Source: Molossus alvarezi
Lineage: Eukaryota; Chordata; Mammalia; Chiroptera; Molossidae
Length of the DNA stretch: 64,000 nt
Assembly (NCBI GenBank): GCA_037176705.1
Contig: CM073886.1
Span: 23,545,501 to 23,609,500, forward strand
Reading direction: 5' to 3'
The notes under the pieces are model-generated. The model had not been told where the DNA came from. It was given only the letters and a program-made list of their open reading frames with translations, and ran no database searches. Of this stretch, positions 21,575 to 33,872 are shown one piece after another (the first letter of the stretch is position 1; each line of letters begins with the position of its first letter). The position numbers were made by a program, and so were the translations under genes.

Positions 21575-24029
21575 GTGTTCTCCAGGCTGGTCTCCTCTGC
21601 TGGAACGTGGATGATGGTAGCGAGGTGGCCACCACTTACCAAGCCTTTGAAGGGAGTCCAGGACGGTAAGGTGACCACAGCCTGGGAGGAGGGGGCAGGC
21701 ATTAGTATAGCACCTTTCTCTCAGCTGTGTGGTGAGATCCCGAGATCCATGTGGGAGAGGGTGCCAGGTACACGCGAGGCCCTGGAAAGCCGACTAACAT
21801 TGCAGCAGTGCTGCGGCAGGGCATCCTGTGGGTGGCCGTGGCCGGGAGCTGGACCTGGAAGGGAGAGGACTCCTGCCATCGTTCTCACTCTGTGTCCCCA
21901 CACTTCCTGGGCCGTCTTAGCTCCCTCGTGATTTTCACCCCCTCCCCTTTGGCCTGTACTTGACTGAGGTGCCAACACCATGGCCTCAGCCCCGTGACCT
22001 TCTGTCCCAACCCAACTAGCACGTCTCTCTGGGTCTCAGTTTAAATTTCTAAGAGAGGTGGGCAGTCTGGCTGCCTTGCTCATGTCAGGTTACCTCCTTT
22101 CACGCAGTGCCTGTCCTTGGTCCCAGAGCCCACGCGGTGGGGGATGGGTGCCTGGTTGTGCAGGTGTGGGCGGAATGGCTGAGAGGGGAGTGGGGGTCTG
22201 CAGAGAGCAGGTGGTTCTGATGTGTCTGGGACCCCTGGGGAGTTTCTAGGGTTTGTTCACAGCTTCCAAGTCCTGATCCACGTCCGCATTCCCACATTCC
22301 CGATGTCCTGCTCCTCCCCGGAGGGACCCTTCAGTTGGGTTGTGAAGTATTGCTAGGCTGTTAGGTGCATGACAGCCCGAGGGGGTAGTCTGTTTTGTTT
22401 TCAGTGGCGTTTTCATTTCTTCACTGGGCTCCTCTAACCCTCAGGTGCTGGGGGCGGACAGCTAGTTGCTCCAAAATGCCGTTTGCCGTTCAAATTGGGG
22501 TTTGGTCTTATAGGACCCGACGTCCTTCCGACCTCTGGGCTTTCTAGAGACCAGCGTCTCTAGGGGAAGTAACTGCAGGCCAGCTTCCAGGATCCTTGAG
22601 GATCCTCAAGAGAGGACATCCCCTGGCAGATTTCCACACTCCCACCCAGAGGCTTCACCTTGTCACTGTTGATGGGACTCAAGCTCCAGCTTATCTGATG
22701 ACCCTCACCGAGAGGCTGTGCAGGAGCCGGTCTGCAAACTGTCCGTTTCCTACGTGACAGAGCTGTGGGGGGTCTTGGGAGCTGTGACAGCCTGAGGGGC
22801 GGGCGTCAGCAGGAGCGTGGCGTGGGAGGCAGGTTGTTCCAGGTGGTGCTGGGACCAGCCTGCCTCAGGGGTACTCTTGCCCGGGCAGCACCCAGCACGG
22901 CCAAGATTTCTTTCCCAGACTCCTTCTTTCCCCTCCTTTTCTGACTAGTGTCCCTTCTGAGTCACACCCCCTAATTGAGAGACGTTAACATATTCCCTCT
23001 CAGTCAGGCCTGGGAGCCATTTCATGTCGTTGGTGGTGACTTTGCACACTCAGGGCTCCTCCCTTAGGAGACTTGCCCATCATCTTTGAACATGTTACCG
23101 CCTCTGCTGTCACTCCCTTTTTAGAGAAAGAGGGAGGGAGGGAGGAGATTAAAGTGGGAGAGGGACACGGTGAGGAAGGGAGGATGGGTGTGTGGTAGCC
23201 AAGTCTTGGGAGGGAGAAAACATCAGAGCAGGGGACCTGCACACAGAATCATTAGCCTTCTGAATCTTGATTCTGTGGATCAGGGGCCGTGCTTTGAGCT
23301 GCATTTCTGGGGTTAGGGTCGGGCTCAGCTAAAGGAGATGCCAGGTCAGGGTCACATGAGACCCTGAGAAGAAGGAGGAAGGGATGCAGGCATTCCTTGG
23401 GCATGCATATTACCTGCAACAGAGCAGAGCACCTTCAGCACGGCGGCTCTCCGAGGCTGGAAGGGAAAGAGCCCCCCAGTTCTCTGCCAAGAACGAAGGT
23501 GGAGGGAGCAAGGCCCGTGACCAGCGCTCACCGTGGGAGAAGCCCACGCGCTCCCACCCGAGGCTTTCCTGCGGGGGTCAGCAAGTGCAGGGGCAGTTCC
23601 CACGATGTGGTTCATCTGAAGCCTCGGGTCCTCAGCCCTCCTCTCCTATCAGGTTGTCCGTGCTTCAGCTGCCCGACCTGCCCCTGGGTCCCGGGAGTTG
23701 CGTGCTGAGGGTGAGGAGGGTCTGTTGCAGCATTGCTCTGGTCTGAGGTGGCTGATTTCAGAGCCTGGCTCCCAGGGACTGATTTTACTGTGTGGAATGC
23801 CAGGAGACTGGTGGCCACTGGGCTGCATCGTGGGGTTTCTACCCCACTTACACAGGTTGCGTGCTGCTGAGGACTCCTGTTTCCTTTGCCCATGCTGTGG
23901 GAGGTCCTGCCTCAGCACTGTTCTAGGCTCTGGGGATCCAGAGATGAGCCCCTCCTGGGCTTTTGCATGCGAGGAAGGGACAGGGAACATCATTTGAATC
24001 ACCTGATGTAAAGGAGTGACTGGTTGAAG

Positions 24030-24725
24030 TATGTGCCCTGAATGGTTTCACCACCCTGTTCTGACTCGGCCTTATCTATCACTTGCCTGGGCTATTTGCA
24101 AATCCAGCCTCCCCAACAGCTCTCTCTGCTTCTACCCCTAGTCACAATCCATCATTCTTTTAGCAGCCAGAGTGAGTGTTTACAACAGAAGTCAGGTTGC
24201 CTATTCCCTTCCTCCAAACCCCGCCTCCATACTTAGGATAAACCAGAATCCTCTCTGTGGCCACCAGGCCCAGCTCACCCCAACTCCTCCCAGTTCCCCT
24301 TCGCTCAGCATCCCTCGCCCCAGTCCCCTGCTTCCACTTCCTTACACCGAGCCTGCCTGCCGTTCTTTCCTCATGCCCCTCCTGCCTTGCTTACCTGCCT
24401 GAGCACACCTTCAGGTCACAGCCCAGGTGTCTCGACTGTAGAAGGCGCCTCTGCCCCCTGCGTCCCCAGGCAGGCCAGGCCCCATGTTTCATACTGTGGT
24501 GAATCTGGCGTGTCGACATTGCTCTGTGTTTTTGTGATCATGTTTGTGATCGTGTATTTGTGTAATTACTTGGTAATGCCTGTCCTACCTAGTAATTTTT
24601 GAGGCCCGTGAGCACAGGGACCATGTCTGTTTTGATTCAAGTGTGACCCTGACTCTGGCCAGAGCCAGGCCCACAGCTGGGGTTCAGGAAGCCATTGCTG
24701 AGCAGCGAGCGGATGGATGCAGTAG
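24030..24725 (+). repeat. Long L2 LINE 3' fragment, sense
   Basis: Collinear L2 signals: 'gtcaggttgcctattccctt', 'tggccaccaggcccagctca', 'acaccttcaggtcacagccc', then the 3' end 'gaggcccgtgagcacaggga' and 'aggcccacagctggggttca'. No ORF survives. Confidence 0.7.
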
Positions 24726-24849
24726 GTGTGAACACCTGGCAGGTGGAAAATGGTATCTGGCTGGGGATACAGTGTGGACAAAGGAATAGTGGCAGGGATG
24801 CCAGGGAATTGTAGAGGGAAAAGCACATATTTCAGCTCAGCTGAACCAG

Positions 24850-25010
24850 AGACAGAAGTGAGCAAGGGCTCAGCTCTGCCACTGGGCAGACCTGGATTCA
24901 GGTCCTCGCACTTGGCTCTGAGCTTGGAGAAGTAACTTACATCCTTGAGGACTGTCCTCATTTATAAAAATAAGGCAGTAGTAGTACCTGCCTCAGAAGG
25001 GACTGGTGGA
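24850..25010 (+). repeat. MIR SINE, sense
   Basis: 'cagctctgccactgggcaga', 'agcttggagaagtaacttac', 'gtcctcatttataaaaataa', 'tagtagtacctgcctcagaa': MIR core and 3' part in order. Confidence 0.75.
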
Positions 25011-25419
25011 TGAGGGAGCTGGTCTGCGTCTCTGGCTGCTCCGTGGCTCAGGTGCCTCAGCCCACTACAGCTGCCAGCCGGTTGTGGCTGTGTAAACGAA
25101 GGGAAATCCACGGGGCTGTGTTGAGCCTGGGGTGCTGGTGGGCGATGGCCTTTGCTCCAGCTGCGGGTTTCCATGTGGGTGCTGGAGCCCCCTTTTACTT
25201 CAGGGAGCAGAAGCTGACAGCCGTGTGTGTCGGCTTAGAGGGCGAGAGGACCTGAGGTCACCTGCTGCAGGACACCTGAAGGTGTGAAGCCTTTGGACCA
25301 GGGTGCTTGTAAGCAAGGAGCGGGCGATAACCAGGTGGGACCAGCAGGCCGTGGCCACCTCGTAGCTCTGTGATGGGAGGGAGTGAGTGCTACGCTCTTC
25401 TGGGTTACAGCCAGTGGGA

Positions 25420-25860
25420 AGCGGTGACAGACAGGAGTGGTTTTGAAGGTTAGGGTCAGGTGGGAGGCCCTGTAGGACATCCCGGTAGAGATTTCTGGCA
25501 GGCAATTAGAAATGTGGGGCTAGGATTCAAGGTTCAGTTCCTAGCCAGAGGCGAGGGCTTGAGAGTTGTCATCTTCACAGAGGTGAGGTCTGAGCTAAGA
25601 CCTTGCTGGGTTTACCTGGGGACAGAGGTCACAGCGGTGATGCAGGGCCACCTTTGCTCAGGAATCAAAGAAAAAGACGGTAGAGGGAGGGGGACCAAAG
25701 ATCACTGTTCTGAACACCGACAAAGGAGAGCTCCAAGGAGAACTTGCTCAGCCTTGTCTTAGGCTGCAGGACGGTGTGGGGGGCTGAAGGAAGCATTCCG
25801 TGGGGTCCTTGGAGAGCAATTCCAGCTGACTGTGAAGATGAGAGCCTATGGTAGGCAGCC
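25420..25860 (-). repeat. L2 LINE fragment, antisense
   Basis: 'gacatcccggtagagatttc', 'ggcaggcaattagaaatgtg' and 'tcaaggttcagttcctagcc' match the antisense L2 3' region. Diverged. Confidence 0.5.
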
Positions 25861-25894
25861 GGTTAGAGGGTCTTGATGCTAGCCCCTCGCTCAC

Positions 25895-26080
25895 TGAGTG
25901 TTCTCACTGGTTTTACACGTATTGCAGTGTTGTTATGTGGCAGGCGTTATTACAGTGTTGTATAGTAGGCAGTAGTGCCAACCCATTTCATAGGTCAGGA
26001 AGCCGAGGAACAAGAGTGTAGGTAACTTGCAGAAGTAAAGTTGGGAGCAGGGCTTGAACCCAGGCTGAGCCCTCATCCTT
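25895..26080 (-). repeat. MIR SINE fragment, antisense
   Basis: 'cccatttcataggtcaggaa', 'gtaggtaacttgcagaagta', 'gcagggcttgaacccaggct': antisense MIR with clear core. Confidence 0.65.
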
Positions 26081-27026
26081 AAACTACCCACAGTAGCAGG
26101 GAGTGAGGAGAGGAGACTCTGAAGTAGACTCTCTCTTTCCCCTTCGGACTTCTTGAAAGAGGTAGGAAGTGGAGTTGCTTGATGGGGACAGCAGGGTGAA
26201 AAGAAAGAAAGGTGAAAAACCATTTTTCTTTAGAGTTCCCTTAGCTGAACCCCTTAGAGCTGGGGGGTCTTGAGCATAAACTAGCTACATGGCAATGACA
26301 TGGGGGAGGCTGTGAGGATGGCATAGGGAAGGCAGCTGCGTTCCCTTCCTTCTGTGTCCCCTGTTCCTACCCAGGCCTGGCTCAGGCGTGGGGGGTGTAA
26401 TGACAGACCTGCTGTTTTTCCAGTGAGCAAATGTTCTGGGTGAAACTGGCTTTACGGTCACCATCTAGCCCAAGGGGCATAAGATTTGCACTTTTTCCTG
26501 GAAAGAGACTTGAACAGCAGCTGATGCGTTTATGAACATCTTTAGTGCCTCTTTCCTGTTGTTTCTAGAGATTATTTGTGGCCTCACTTCTTCCACATGC
26601 CTGGCCCGCAGGCCACCGAAGGCAGGGCAGGTGGCTTTTTAGAAATCTGCAGTCACTTTGTTTTAACCTGAGCAGACACTGTCAGCGATTAGACTGTGCT
26701 GCCCTCTCGTGTCTGTCTTGAGCCACTACAGGCAGGAGCAGTTTTGTCTAACAGCTGATTTGTTATTCTGAGGTTGTCTCTGAATATGGACTTCATGGGT
26801 GATACCAGGTGGCTAAAGTAAAAAAGGTTGAGACCTTCAGTCAGTGACTGGTGCAGAATCGGAAACTGGTAGCAGATAAAAATCTAGTGTACTGACGAGG
26901 AAAATATTTCAACTGGTCAACTGGTTTAGCAGATGAGCAATGTCTGCACTGTGTCCTCATCTCACGGAGAAAATGAAACGAAAACAGAAACTTGACTTTC
27001 TCTCTGTGATTGCGCTCTGTTCACAG

Positions 27027-27102
27027 ATGCCCCAGTGGGAAGTCTGGAGAATGGGACAGGACCTGAGGACCATGCCCTGCCAGAGCCTGGGCCTCGCTAC
27101 AG
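27027..27102 (+). CDS. SNX29: SNX29 internal exon: linker (DAPVGSLENGTGPEDH...RY)
   Basis: A 76-nt exon. AT completes the Asp codon split with the previous exon, followed by APVGSLENGTGPEDHALPEP and GPRY. The final AG forms Ser with the next exon. The acceptor is gctctgttcacag and the donor is TACAG/GTTGGT. It matches the SNX29 linker (human has a very similar SLENGTGPEDH segment). Phase is 1 in and 2 out, so it is frame-shifting if skipped alone. No domain is assigned; Gly, Pro and acidic residues suggest a flexible linker. Confidence 0.95.
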
Positions 27103-28911
27103 GTTGGTATTCAGAAACCAGGCTGCCTTTGGGACTGAGTTTTATTCAGCATTTTATTCTGTTTTTAAAGATAGGTGGGCACCTGGTAGGATTGAAGGGC
27201 AAGGCCTTATTTGTGTTCAGGTTCAGTCTTCACACCACACAAATGGCGTTGTCGGGTTGGAGAGCATGAGAGACTCCATGAGAAACAGGATTGTCCCCTT
27301 CAGCTGTGCACTTTTGGGGCCAGGTTTGGGCGCCTCCTGTCACGGTTTGCTAACTTTAACATTTGGCGATGATATTCAATACTTAATATCATATCATAGT
27401 TAAGCCCCTTAGTTAGCATATGTCTTTGACGTGCTTAGTCTGGAATACAGTAGGAAGTGCCATGTCGGTTTCCTGTTTTCAAATGAAAGCATCTCAGAGA
27501 CGTTGCCCAAAGTCATTGGCTGTTTGGTGGCAGAGCAAAGTCTCTTTCATGTTTGATCCTTGTTGCTGTTACCGTGTTTTCCTTTTTTCCCTGCATGGTT
27601 TTACTTTGGTGTTTCAGGGAGGTAGCTCTAGGCTGGGAGCCCTGATTGCCCGCACTGTGCTTCCTGTGGTGGTCTTACCCTCTGCTCTCTGAAAGGACGC
27701 TCCTGTGGGAGGCCTGGACCAGCTAGTGCAGTGTCAGGAAGGGTGGGTGCCCCAGGGCCCAGCCAGGACCCGGAGTCCTTATTGCTGGTTATCTTAGGAA
27801 AGTTGGAAAATGCAGCATTAAATGAAAAACAAAAATCACTTTTAACTCCCAACTCTGTTTCATTGTTGATATTTTTGTCCTTTTTCTCCTAGTGGGGTGT
27901 GTGTGCATGTGTGTTTTAACCACACTATGACCCTGTTGTTTTCAGGAAAGTTGTGTTATTTTTCCATGTTGCTGTTGTTTGTAAGGATACAGTCAGTTCT
28001 CACCGTTTGTGGTAGTTGTGTTCTGCACAGTTGCTGTGGAGACAGCCGCCGCTCTGGGGGAATGCAGGGTCAGGTGCCTGTGAGCCCTGCTCACAACAGT
28101 TGTGTCAGCCAATCCGTACGTAACTGTTTTATGTCTGTTCCTGTTTGTCAGTGATTCGTTAACATGGAACTCATGGCCAACAGCACTGTAACTCATGCTT
28201 GAACAAAGGTTGCCTGACACGCATTTTCTTCACCACGGGTATCAATCTTCTTGTGCTTGGGAACACCAGACAGCCCATTAGCACCCTGCTCAGGGGTCAT
28301 TTTATTTTAATTTTTAAAAAATTTAATTTATATTTTTAAATGTGTTTTTATTGATTTTAGAAAGAGAGAAAGGGAGAGGGAGGGGGAGAGAGAGAGAGAG
28401 ACATTGATGTGAGAGAGAAACATCGATTGGCTGCCTCCTGCACACCCCCTACTGGGGATCAAGCCGTTAGCAACCTGGGCATGTGCCCTGATTGGGCATC
28501 GAACCGGTGACCTTTTGGTGCATGGGATGACTCCACACTGGTCAGGGCATTGGGGCTGTTTTAAATAGCAAAATCACCAAGAAATGTGAAAAATGTGGCA
28601 CTAAATCACCCTCCAAAAGGGCACATTTACGGAATGATAGTTGAAAGAAGAAGGCAGAGCCTCAGATCGCTGGTGCCAGCTGGGAGCGTGCACATCTGGG
28701 GCCTGCGCGAGCGCAGAGTGAGCACGAAAGCACAAGTACATCTGTAAGTGTGGAATTGCAAATAGCGAGGACTGCCTGTGATGTCGGGGGCCACCTTCTG
28801 CTCCTCCTAGTAGGTGCTGCTGAATAAACTTAGTGCCAGGTAGTGTTTGAGTGGTGAGGTTGTGCACGGTGAGTGGCTGAGTGTAACTTCCTTCTGCCTG
28901 CCTTTCCCCAG
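27103..28911 (+). other. SNX29: SNX29 intron (1.8 kb)
   Basis: GTTGGT donor and tgcctttccccag acceptor. One VES SINE is present. In 27103-28335 and 28550-28900 I see nothing recognisable except a short (TG)-rich stretch near 27895. Confidence 0.85.
28345..28549 (-). mobile_element. VES1-like SINE, minus, internally shortened
   Basis: On plus: tttttattgattttagaaag, a GA-rich tract, aacatcgattggctgcctcc, gcatgtgccctgattgggca, then catcgaaccggtgacctttt and ctggtcagggca. About 20 bp around the A box appear deleted (catgggatgactccacac). Confidence 0.82.
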
Positions 28912-28994
28912 CGTGGAAGCCAGTTCTCCAGGCCAAGGAAGTCCTCTGAGCAGCCTGTTACCTTCTGCCTCGGTGCCAGAGTCGATGACAGTTA
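28912..28994 (+). CDS. SNX29: SNX29 internal exon: end of linker before coiled coil
   Basis: An 83-nt exon. C completes Ser, followed by VEASSPGQGSPLSSLLPSAS and VPESMTV. The final A starts the next Ser codon (in SNX29 the next residues open the coiled coil). The acceptor is gcctttccccag and the donor is GTTA/GTAAGT, a strong donor. It matches the SNX29 segment just upstream of the predicted coiled coil. Ser/Pro-rich sites (SSPG, GSPL) look like proline-directed phosphorylation sites (inference). This is the last coding exon I can find in the window. The next expected exon (coiled-coil start) was looked for to position 64000 and not seen. Confidence 0.95.
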
Positions 28995-30314
28995 GTAAGT
29001 ACTTTCTGAATCGCCTCCATCCGTGCTGGGATGACTTCTGGGCCCGTGCGCAACGGCGGGGCCTTGGTGCTTGCTCCTGCACGACTGCAGACTCTGCGGA
29101 GCTGGGCCAAGTCAGCTCTGCGCACCCCTGGTCGTGGGCTTGGAGTGTGGTGCGTGGCTGCAGGCTTGCTGAGCCAAGGTTTGCCCGTGGCGCTTGGGCT
29201 TGGGCAGGCCTTCCGGGACGCGCTCCCCCTGGAGGGGCCATGGGCTAGCGGGCGGTCTTCTCGGGTCACGGTTTTGGGGTGTACCTCCTGGAAGGCCACA
29301 GAGGGACTGTTTTAATTCTTTACATTTTGATGATTCTATTTCAATATAATCAGTTTGCTTTGTAATCTTGCGTGTCTCGTTTTATGTAATTTAAACCACT
29401 CTTCCTGAGAAGGGGTCCATGTGTGTCACCAGACGGCTGAATGGGTCCTGGTACAAAAGAGGTGACACCCACCCTCCCCAGCTGTGGGACCCTTCCTGGA
29501 AGGTGCACGCCGTATCCCACTCGGGTGGTCAGCACACACCAGTTCAGGACCTTAGGAGGCAGTGTGCTCCCCCACCCGAGCCAGGGTTTTCATTGCTAAG
29601 GAAGAGTGGCATTGGGGAGATAGCCGGTGCTCTCCGCTTCGGGGTGAAGGAGGGGTGAGGAGATAGGTAAGGTGGTCTGGTGGGAATCACCTGCCTCACT
29701 CTGCACAGTGACATCCTGTAGTTTTTGGGTGCGCCTCAGCCTTGAATTCAGCTGAGCAGATGTTTCTAGGTCACCCAGGAGGTGGGACACGGGCTAGGAG
29801 GACATGACAGTTGCTGGTTTTCAAACTTCAGTTGCTTGTTCTTACCACAGTGCTATTATTGACCCTGTAGTCCCCGCCCCCTTCTTTTGCTTTGAACGTG
29901 CACTTTAGAAACTTGAAAGTCTTGATTTGAGGAGAGACGTTTATATGGTTATGGTGACTAAACAGCCACGATGAGTTGACTTAAATAGCAGGCAGCTGTA
30001 AGAATGGTCAGCAGAAGGAAACCGTATCACAAAGTTGGGCTCGATGTTGTCGTCTGTCCACGGCTGTGACTGAGACCCTTGTTGAAAAGACGGACCAGGA
30101 AGTGAGGGCAAGACCGAGGTGGGGCTGTCCTCGCTGTTTTTCCTGGAAGGAACCGAGGGGTGGGAGAGAGGCTGTCTTCTCCAGCCACGGCCATGCGGTG
30201 CCCTGTCCTGGCGCTGGGGTGCTCTCTGTGGGGACCTGCACGTAGGGGACATGGCTGCCTCCAGTGCATCTGCTCTGAAGAACACTGGTTTCGCCTTATT
30301 TCCCTTTGTTTTGT

Positions 30315-30560
30315 TTTTTTTTTTAATCCTCACCCGAGGACATTTTTCCATTTTTTGTTCAGGTAGAGTGGGAGGGAGAGAGAGGAACAGAGAGAGAGAA
30401 ACATCGACGTGAAGGGACACATCGAGTGGCTGCCACCCGCACAACCGACCAGGGCCGGGGACAAACTGCAACCGAGGTACGTGCCCTTAGCGGGAACCGA
30501 ACCCTGGTCTCTCTGGACCGCAGGCCGATGCTCTAACCGCTGAGCCAAACCTGCCAGGGC
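30315..30560 (-). mobile_element. VES SINE with 3' hairpin, minus, perfect target duplication
   Basis: Minus start GCCCTGGCAGGTTTGGCTCAG, B box GGGTTCGGTTCCCGCTAAGG, CT tract, hairpin (aatcctcacccgaggaca on plus). The flanks TTCCCTTTGTTTTGT at 30300-30314 and 30561-30575 are identical over 15 bp, so the insertion is comparatively young. Confidence 0.94.
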
Positions 30561-31248
30561 TTCCCTTTGTTTTGTAAAGGACAGTGACCCCGACATTGAG
30601 GACTTGAATAGCAGGTTTCATGGGCACCTCGTTCTAGGCATATTTGTAGGGGTCTAGGCGTCTTTTGGCTCCCCGGGGCTACCCTGCATTATGCTGCCAA
30701 GTACGTTTCCTGCTTCCCGGGCTGAGGTTCCACCTCTCAGGTAAAGGGTTCGCATTGTCAGCTGCTCTTTGAGGGGGACCGACACCATGGTCAGTGGATC
30801 CTCCCCAGCCATTTTTCCTCTTCGAGGAAGTCGCTGGCCCTGCTTGTGTGTTTCACTGAGGGGGCTGCTCTGAACACACTCGAGGTATGCTGATGGCAGG
30901 GGTGTGAACTGTAGCCAGTGTCATTGCGTCCTGTCATGGGCAAGCAGAGACATGTGCCGAGTTGACATGGATCCCTGAGGAATGTGTCACTGCATCTGCA
31001 CTTTGACACCCGACATTGTGCAGTGACAGGGTTGGGGGATGGCCGTGTGGGTTCTGTTTTCTGTGGGTGTCAGTTTTGGGGAGCCTAACGGGGCAGCACT
31101 GTCGTGTAGCCTGTGTGTGTTCTGGGTGAGAAATCAGACTTCTTAGAAAATTTGAGCAGAGGGGTTTTGACTTGCACCCCACTTCCTGCGCACACCTCTG
31201 GTGTCATCGCAAAGAAGGAAGAAGAGCGAGTCTGTCTGGGAAGCAGGG

Positions 31249-31573
31249 TGTACTAGTTTGCTTGGGCTGCCGTAATAAAATACCCCAGGCTGGGTGCTTA
31301 TACAGCAGAAATCTGTCCCCCAGTTCTGCGGGCTGGCAGTCCAGGGTCAAGGGGCCGGCAGTGTTGGTTTCTGGCGAGAGCTCGCTCCTTGGCCTTTTCT
31401 CTGCACACGCATCCCTGGCATTTCTTCCTCTTGTACATCCTGTGGGGTCGGGCCCTGCCTGTGACCTCCTTTAACCCTAATGACCTCTGAAGCCCTACCT
31501 CCAAATGCAGTCGTATTGGGGGTTAGAGCTTCAACATAGGATTTTGGAGGGATCTGATTCAGTCCATAACACA
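31249..31573 (-). mobile_element. MaLR (MLT1/MST-type) solo LTR, antisense
   Basis: 'tgtactagtttgcttgggct', 'gccgtaataaaatacccca', 'cctgtgacctcctttaaccc', 'ctacctccaaatgcagtcgt', 'gggggttagagcttcaacat' and 'gattcagtccataacaca' occur in the antisense MaLR LTR order. No internal region is present. Confidence 0.78.
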
Positions 31574-31774
31574 GGGTGTCCCAGGAGCAGGGTCCAGAAT
31601 GACCCAAATTCAGATTAAGAAATGCATTCCAGCATGTGACACACAGGATTCCACTCCAGAGATGCTCGACTCTCACAAACCCCAAAGGAGCCTGGCAAGG
31701 GAACCCCAACCCTGTGCTCCCCGAAGCAGTTACCAAGTGGCTTCTCTGCTTCATGTACTGATGTGTGCCGGGGG

Positions 31775-32186
31775 CTGCTGGGCGCCACCATGCAGCTGGT
31801 GGGGTGGGAGGGGGGGGGCTTGGTGCGTGGGGCAGTCACCAGGTCCTCTGCTGGGCGCCACCATGCAGCTGGGGGGGGGTGAGTCCTCGGTGCGTGGGGC
31901 AGTCACCAGGTCCTCTGCTGGGCGCCACCATGTAGCTGGTGGGGGAGGGGGGGCTCGGTGCGTGGGGCAGTCACCAGGTCCTCTGCTGGGTGCCACCATG
32001 CAGCTGGGGGGGGTTGAGTCCTCGGTACGTGGGGCAGTCACCAGGTCCTCTGCTGGGCGCCACCATGCAGCTGGGGAGGGGTGAGTCCTCGGTGCGTGGG
32101 GCAGTCACCAGGTCCTCTGCTGGGTGCCACCATGCAGCTGGGGGGGGTTGAGTCCTCGGTGCGTGGGGCAGTCACCAGGTCCCCTG
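31775..32186 (+). repeat. Minisatellite of about 67-73 bp, 6 copies
   Basis: Units start TGCTGGGCGCCACCATGCAG (or TGCTGGGTGCC) near 31776, 31849, 31916, 31984, 32051 and 32118. They continue CTGGGGGGGG, TGAGTCCTCGGTGCGTGGGG and CAGTCACCAGGTCCTC. The first unit is longer because of an expanded G-rich part. The array begins about 200 bp after the MaLR LTR. Confidence 0.95.
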
Positions 32187-33399
32187 CAAGCAGCCTTCCC
32201 TGGGAAGTCTCTGAAGTGCAGAGGGGTTTGTCCTGGCTTTTGGGGCATATAGTCTTATCTTTCTTTAGCACCCAAAGAGAAGATGGTGTGACCAGACCCA
32301 CATCACTGCTGGGTCTTTTCTGCAAGGCCCTTTGGTACTTGATAGAAGGGTCCATTATGAAAATTTAATTATTTAGTGAAGTAGTGAAGACAGTTTTGAG
32401 CAAACCAAAACACCCCTAATTCTGCCTCCGAGGTGCTTTCCATTTCTGCAGTGCAGGGTGTGCAGAGCTGTGTCTGGTTGGAACTGCCCCGTGCCCGGTG
32501 CTTGAGGGCACAGTGTGCTCTCGCAGCCTGGGGCGCACTCCGGAACCCCGCTGCTGGGTTCAGGCTGCAGCTGGGGCTGTTCAACCTCTCAGTGCCTTGC
32601 TTCTTTGTCTAAAAGGGTCATTGTGAAGGTCAATTGTGCTGTTCTTAGAAGAGTACTTGGATCAGAGCCAAGAGTCAATACATATTAGCTATTATCAAGG
32701 TGCTTATTTTGTATTCTGCTTTCTTCACATTATTTCAGTACGATCCTTTTCTTCTTCAGCTCTTGCTCATCTGCTGAGTGACTGCATAATGTGCTAGCAC
32801 TTGATTTATTACAACTTACTAGATTATTTGGGGGGGGGGTCGCCAGGTGTTTTTATTTATTTTTTAAATGAGTTTCTTTATTCATTGTGAAGAAAAAATG
32901 AGAAGCTCTAGGCTGGCAGTAAGTGCGTTCTAAGAATATCGCCTGTTATTACTTTTCCTGTACCTGTTCCTTTGGGGTAAGCTCCTGGTTGTGGGCTGGT
33001 GGACCAGAGTTCAGGCCTGCCTTTTTGGGTGGTCAGTGAGCAGCCTTTTTATGGTCTGTTAGTGTGACAGCTGCCAGTTTCTTTACACTTCACCAAAATT
33101 AGGTGCTAACATTTTATGCATTTTTGCTACTTTCAAAACTGGAAAATGGCACTTGGTGTCTGTGTGACTGCATTCCTTCAGGGCTGTTTCCCTGGTGTGA
33201 ATTGTTGTTCCTGTGTGGGGCCTTTTGTTCTCCCATTGGGTGCTCTGCCGGGTTTAGAGAGGAGTGGGAATAGGGGGTGGGACTGAAAGGCACCCTTTGT
33301 GCCCCTGGAGCTGTGCGGCGGGGGCCACCACAGTGACACTGTGTGCAACATAACCTGGTGAAGTGGTAACACGCGCTGGCAGAGTTTATGTGTGCCGTG

Positions 33400-33600
33400 G
33401 GTTGTGCCTGAATGTTTAGATTTACATTTTCTCATTTAACCCCCAGGAACCCTTTGAGGGGCAGGCAATATTATTCCTTTTGTATAAGAAAACAAAGGCT
33501 TAGTGAGGTTAAATAACTTAACTAAGACCTCACAGCTAGGATATCATTCAGCAGTTATTTATTGAGCACCTACTATGTGCCGGGCGTAATTCCAGGTAGA
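33400..33600 (-). repeat. MIR fragment followed by L2 3' end, both antisense
   Basis: MIR: 'cattttctcatttaaccccc', 'aaggcttagtgaggttaaat', 'actaagacctcacagctagg'. L2 directly after: 'ttatttattgagcacctact' and 'atgtgccgggcgtaattcca'. Confidence 0.7.
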
Positions 33601-33872
33601 CTGAGGGCGAGGGGTATGAGGAACCCCGGTTTTCCGACTCCGAAGCCTCAGTGTTTTCCCCACTTCTAGATTAAGGGGACATGTTCCACCATCACCCAGC
33701 CGGGCTGCCTGCCGTCTTGCACCAACAATGGGTGGGCACCAGGGCCGGAAGCCTTTACTTATCATTACCTTTTGGTTTTTAATGAAGGAATTCTTCTGAG
33801 TAAGGATACTATGTTTTCAGGATGAGTAACCAAACTTGTTTATTTTCAGGAGAGCTTTTTCTCCAAGTGCCG

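Larger units (their letters stand above)
20007..27026 (+). other. SNX29: SNX29 intron (7.0 kb)
   Basis: GTGGGT donor and gctctgttcacag acceptor. It contains the 57-bp minisatellite, two L2 stretches and MIR copies, but strikingly no VES SINE. In 20007-20885, 21575-24025, 25020-25415 and 26085-27020 I see GC-moderate intronic sequence with no recognisable element. Confidence 0.85.

Noticed and set aside
20787..21669. Long ORFs of 282-286 codons on both strands at 20.8-21.7 kb
   Set aside because: They are translations of a 57-bp tandem repeat (divisible by three), inside an SNX29 intron, without splice, start or family support.
5138..28994. SNX29 processed pseudogene
   Set aside because: Introns with intact AG/GT borders and consistent phases separate all seven exons and no stop or frameshift occurs, so this is the spliced gene.
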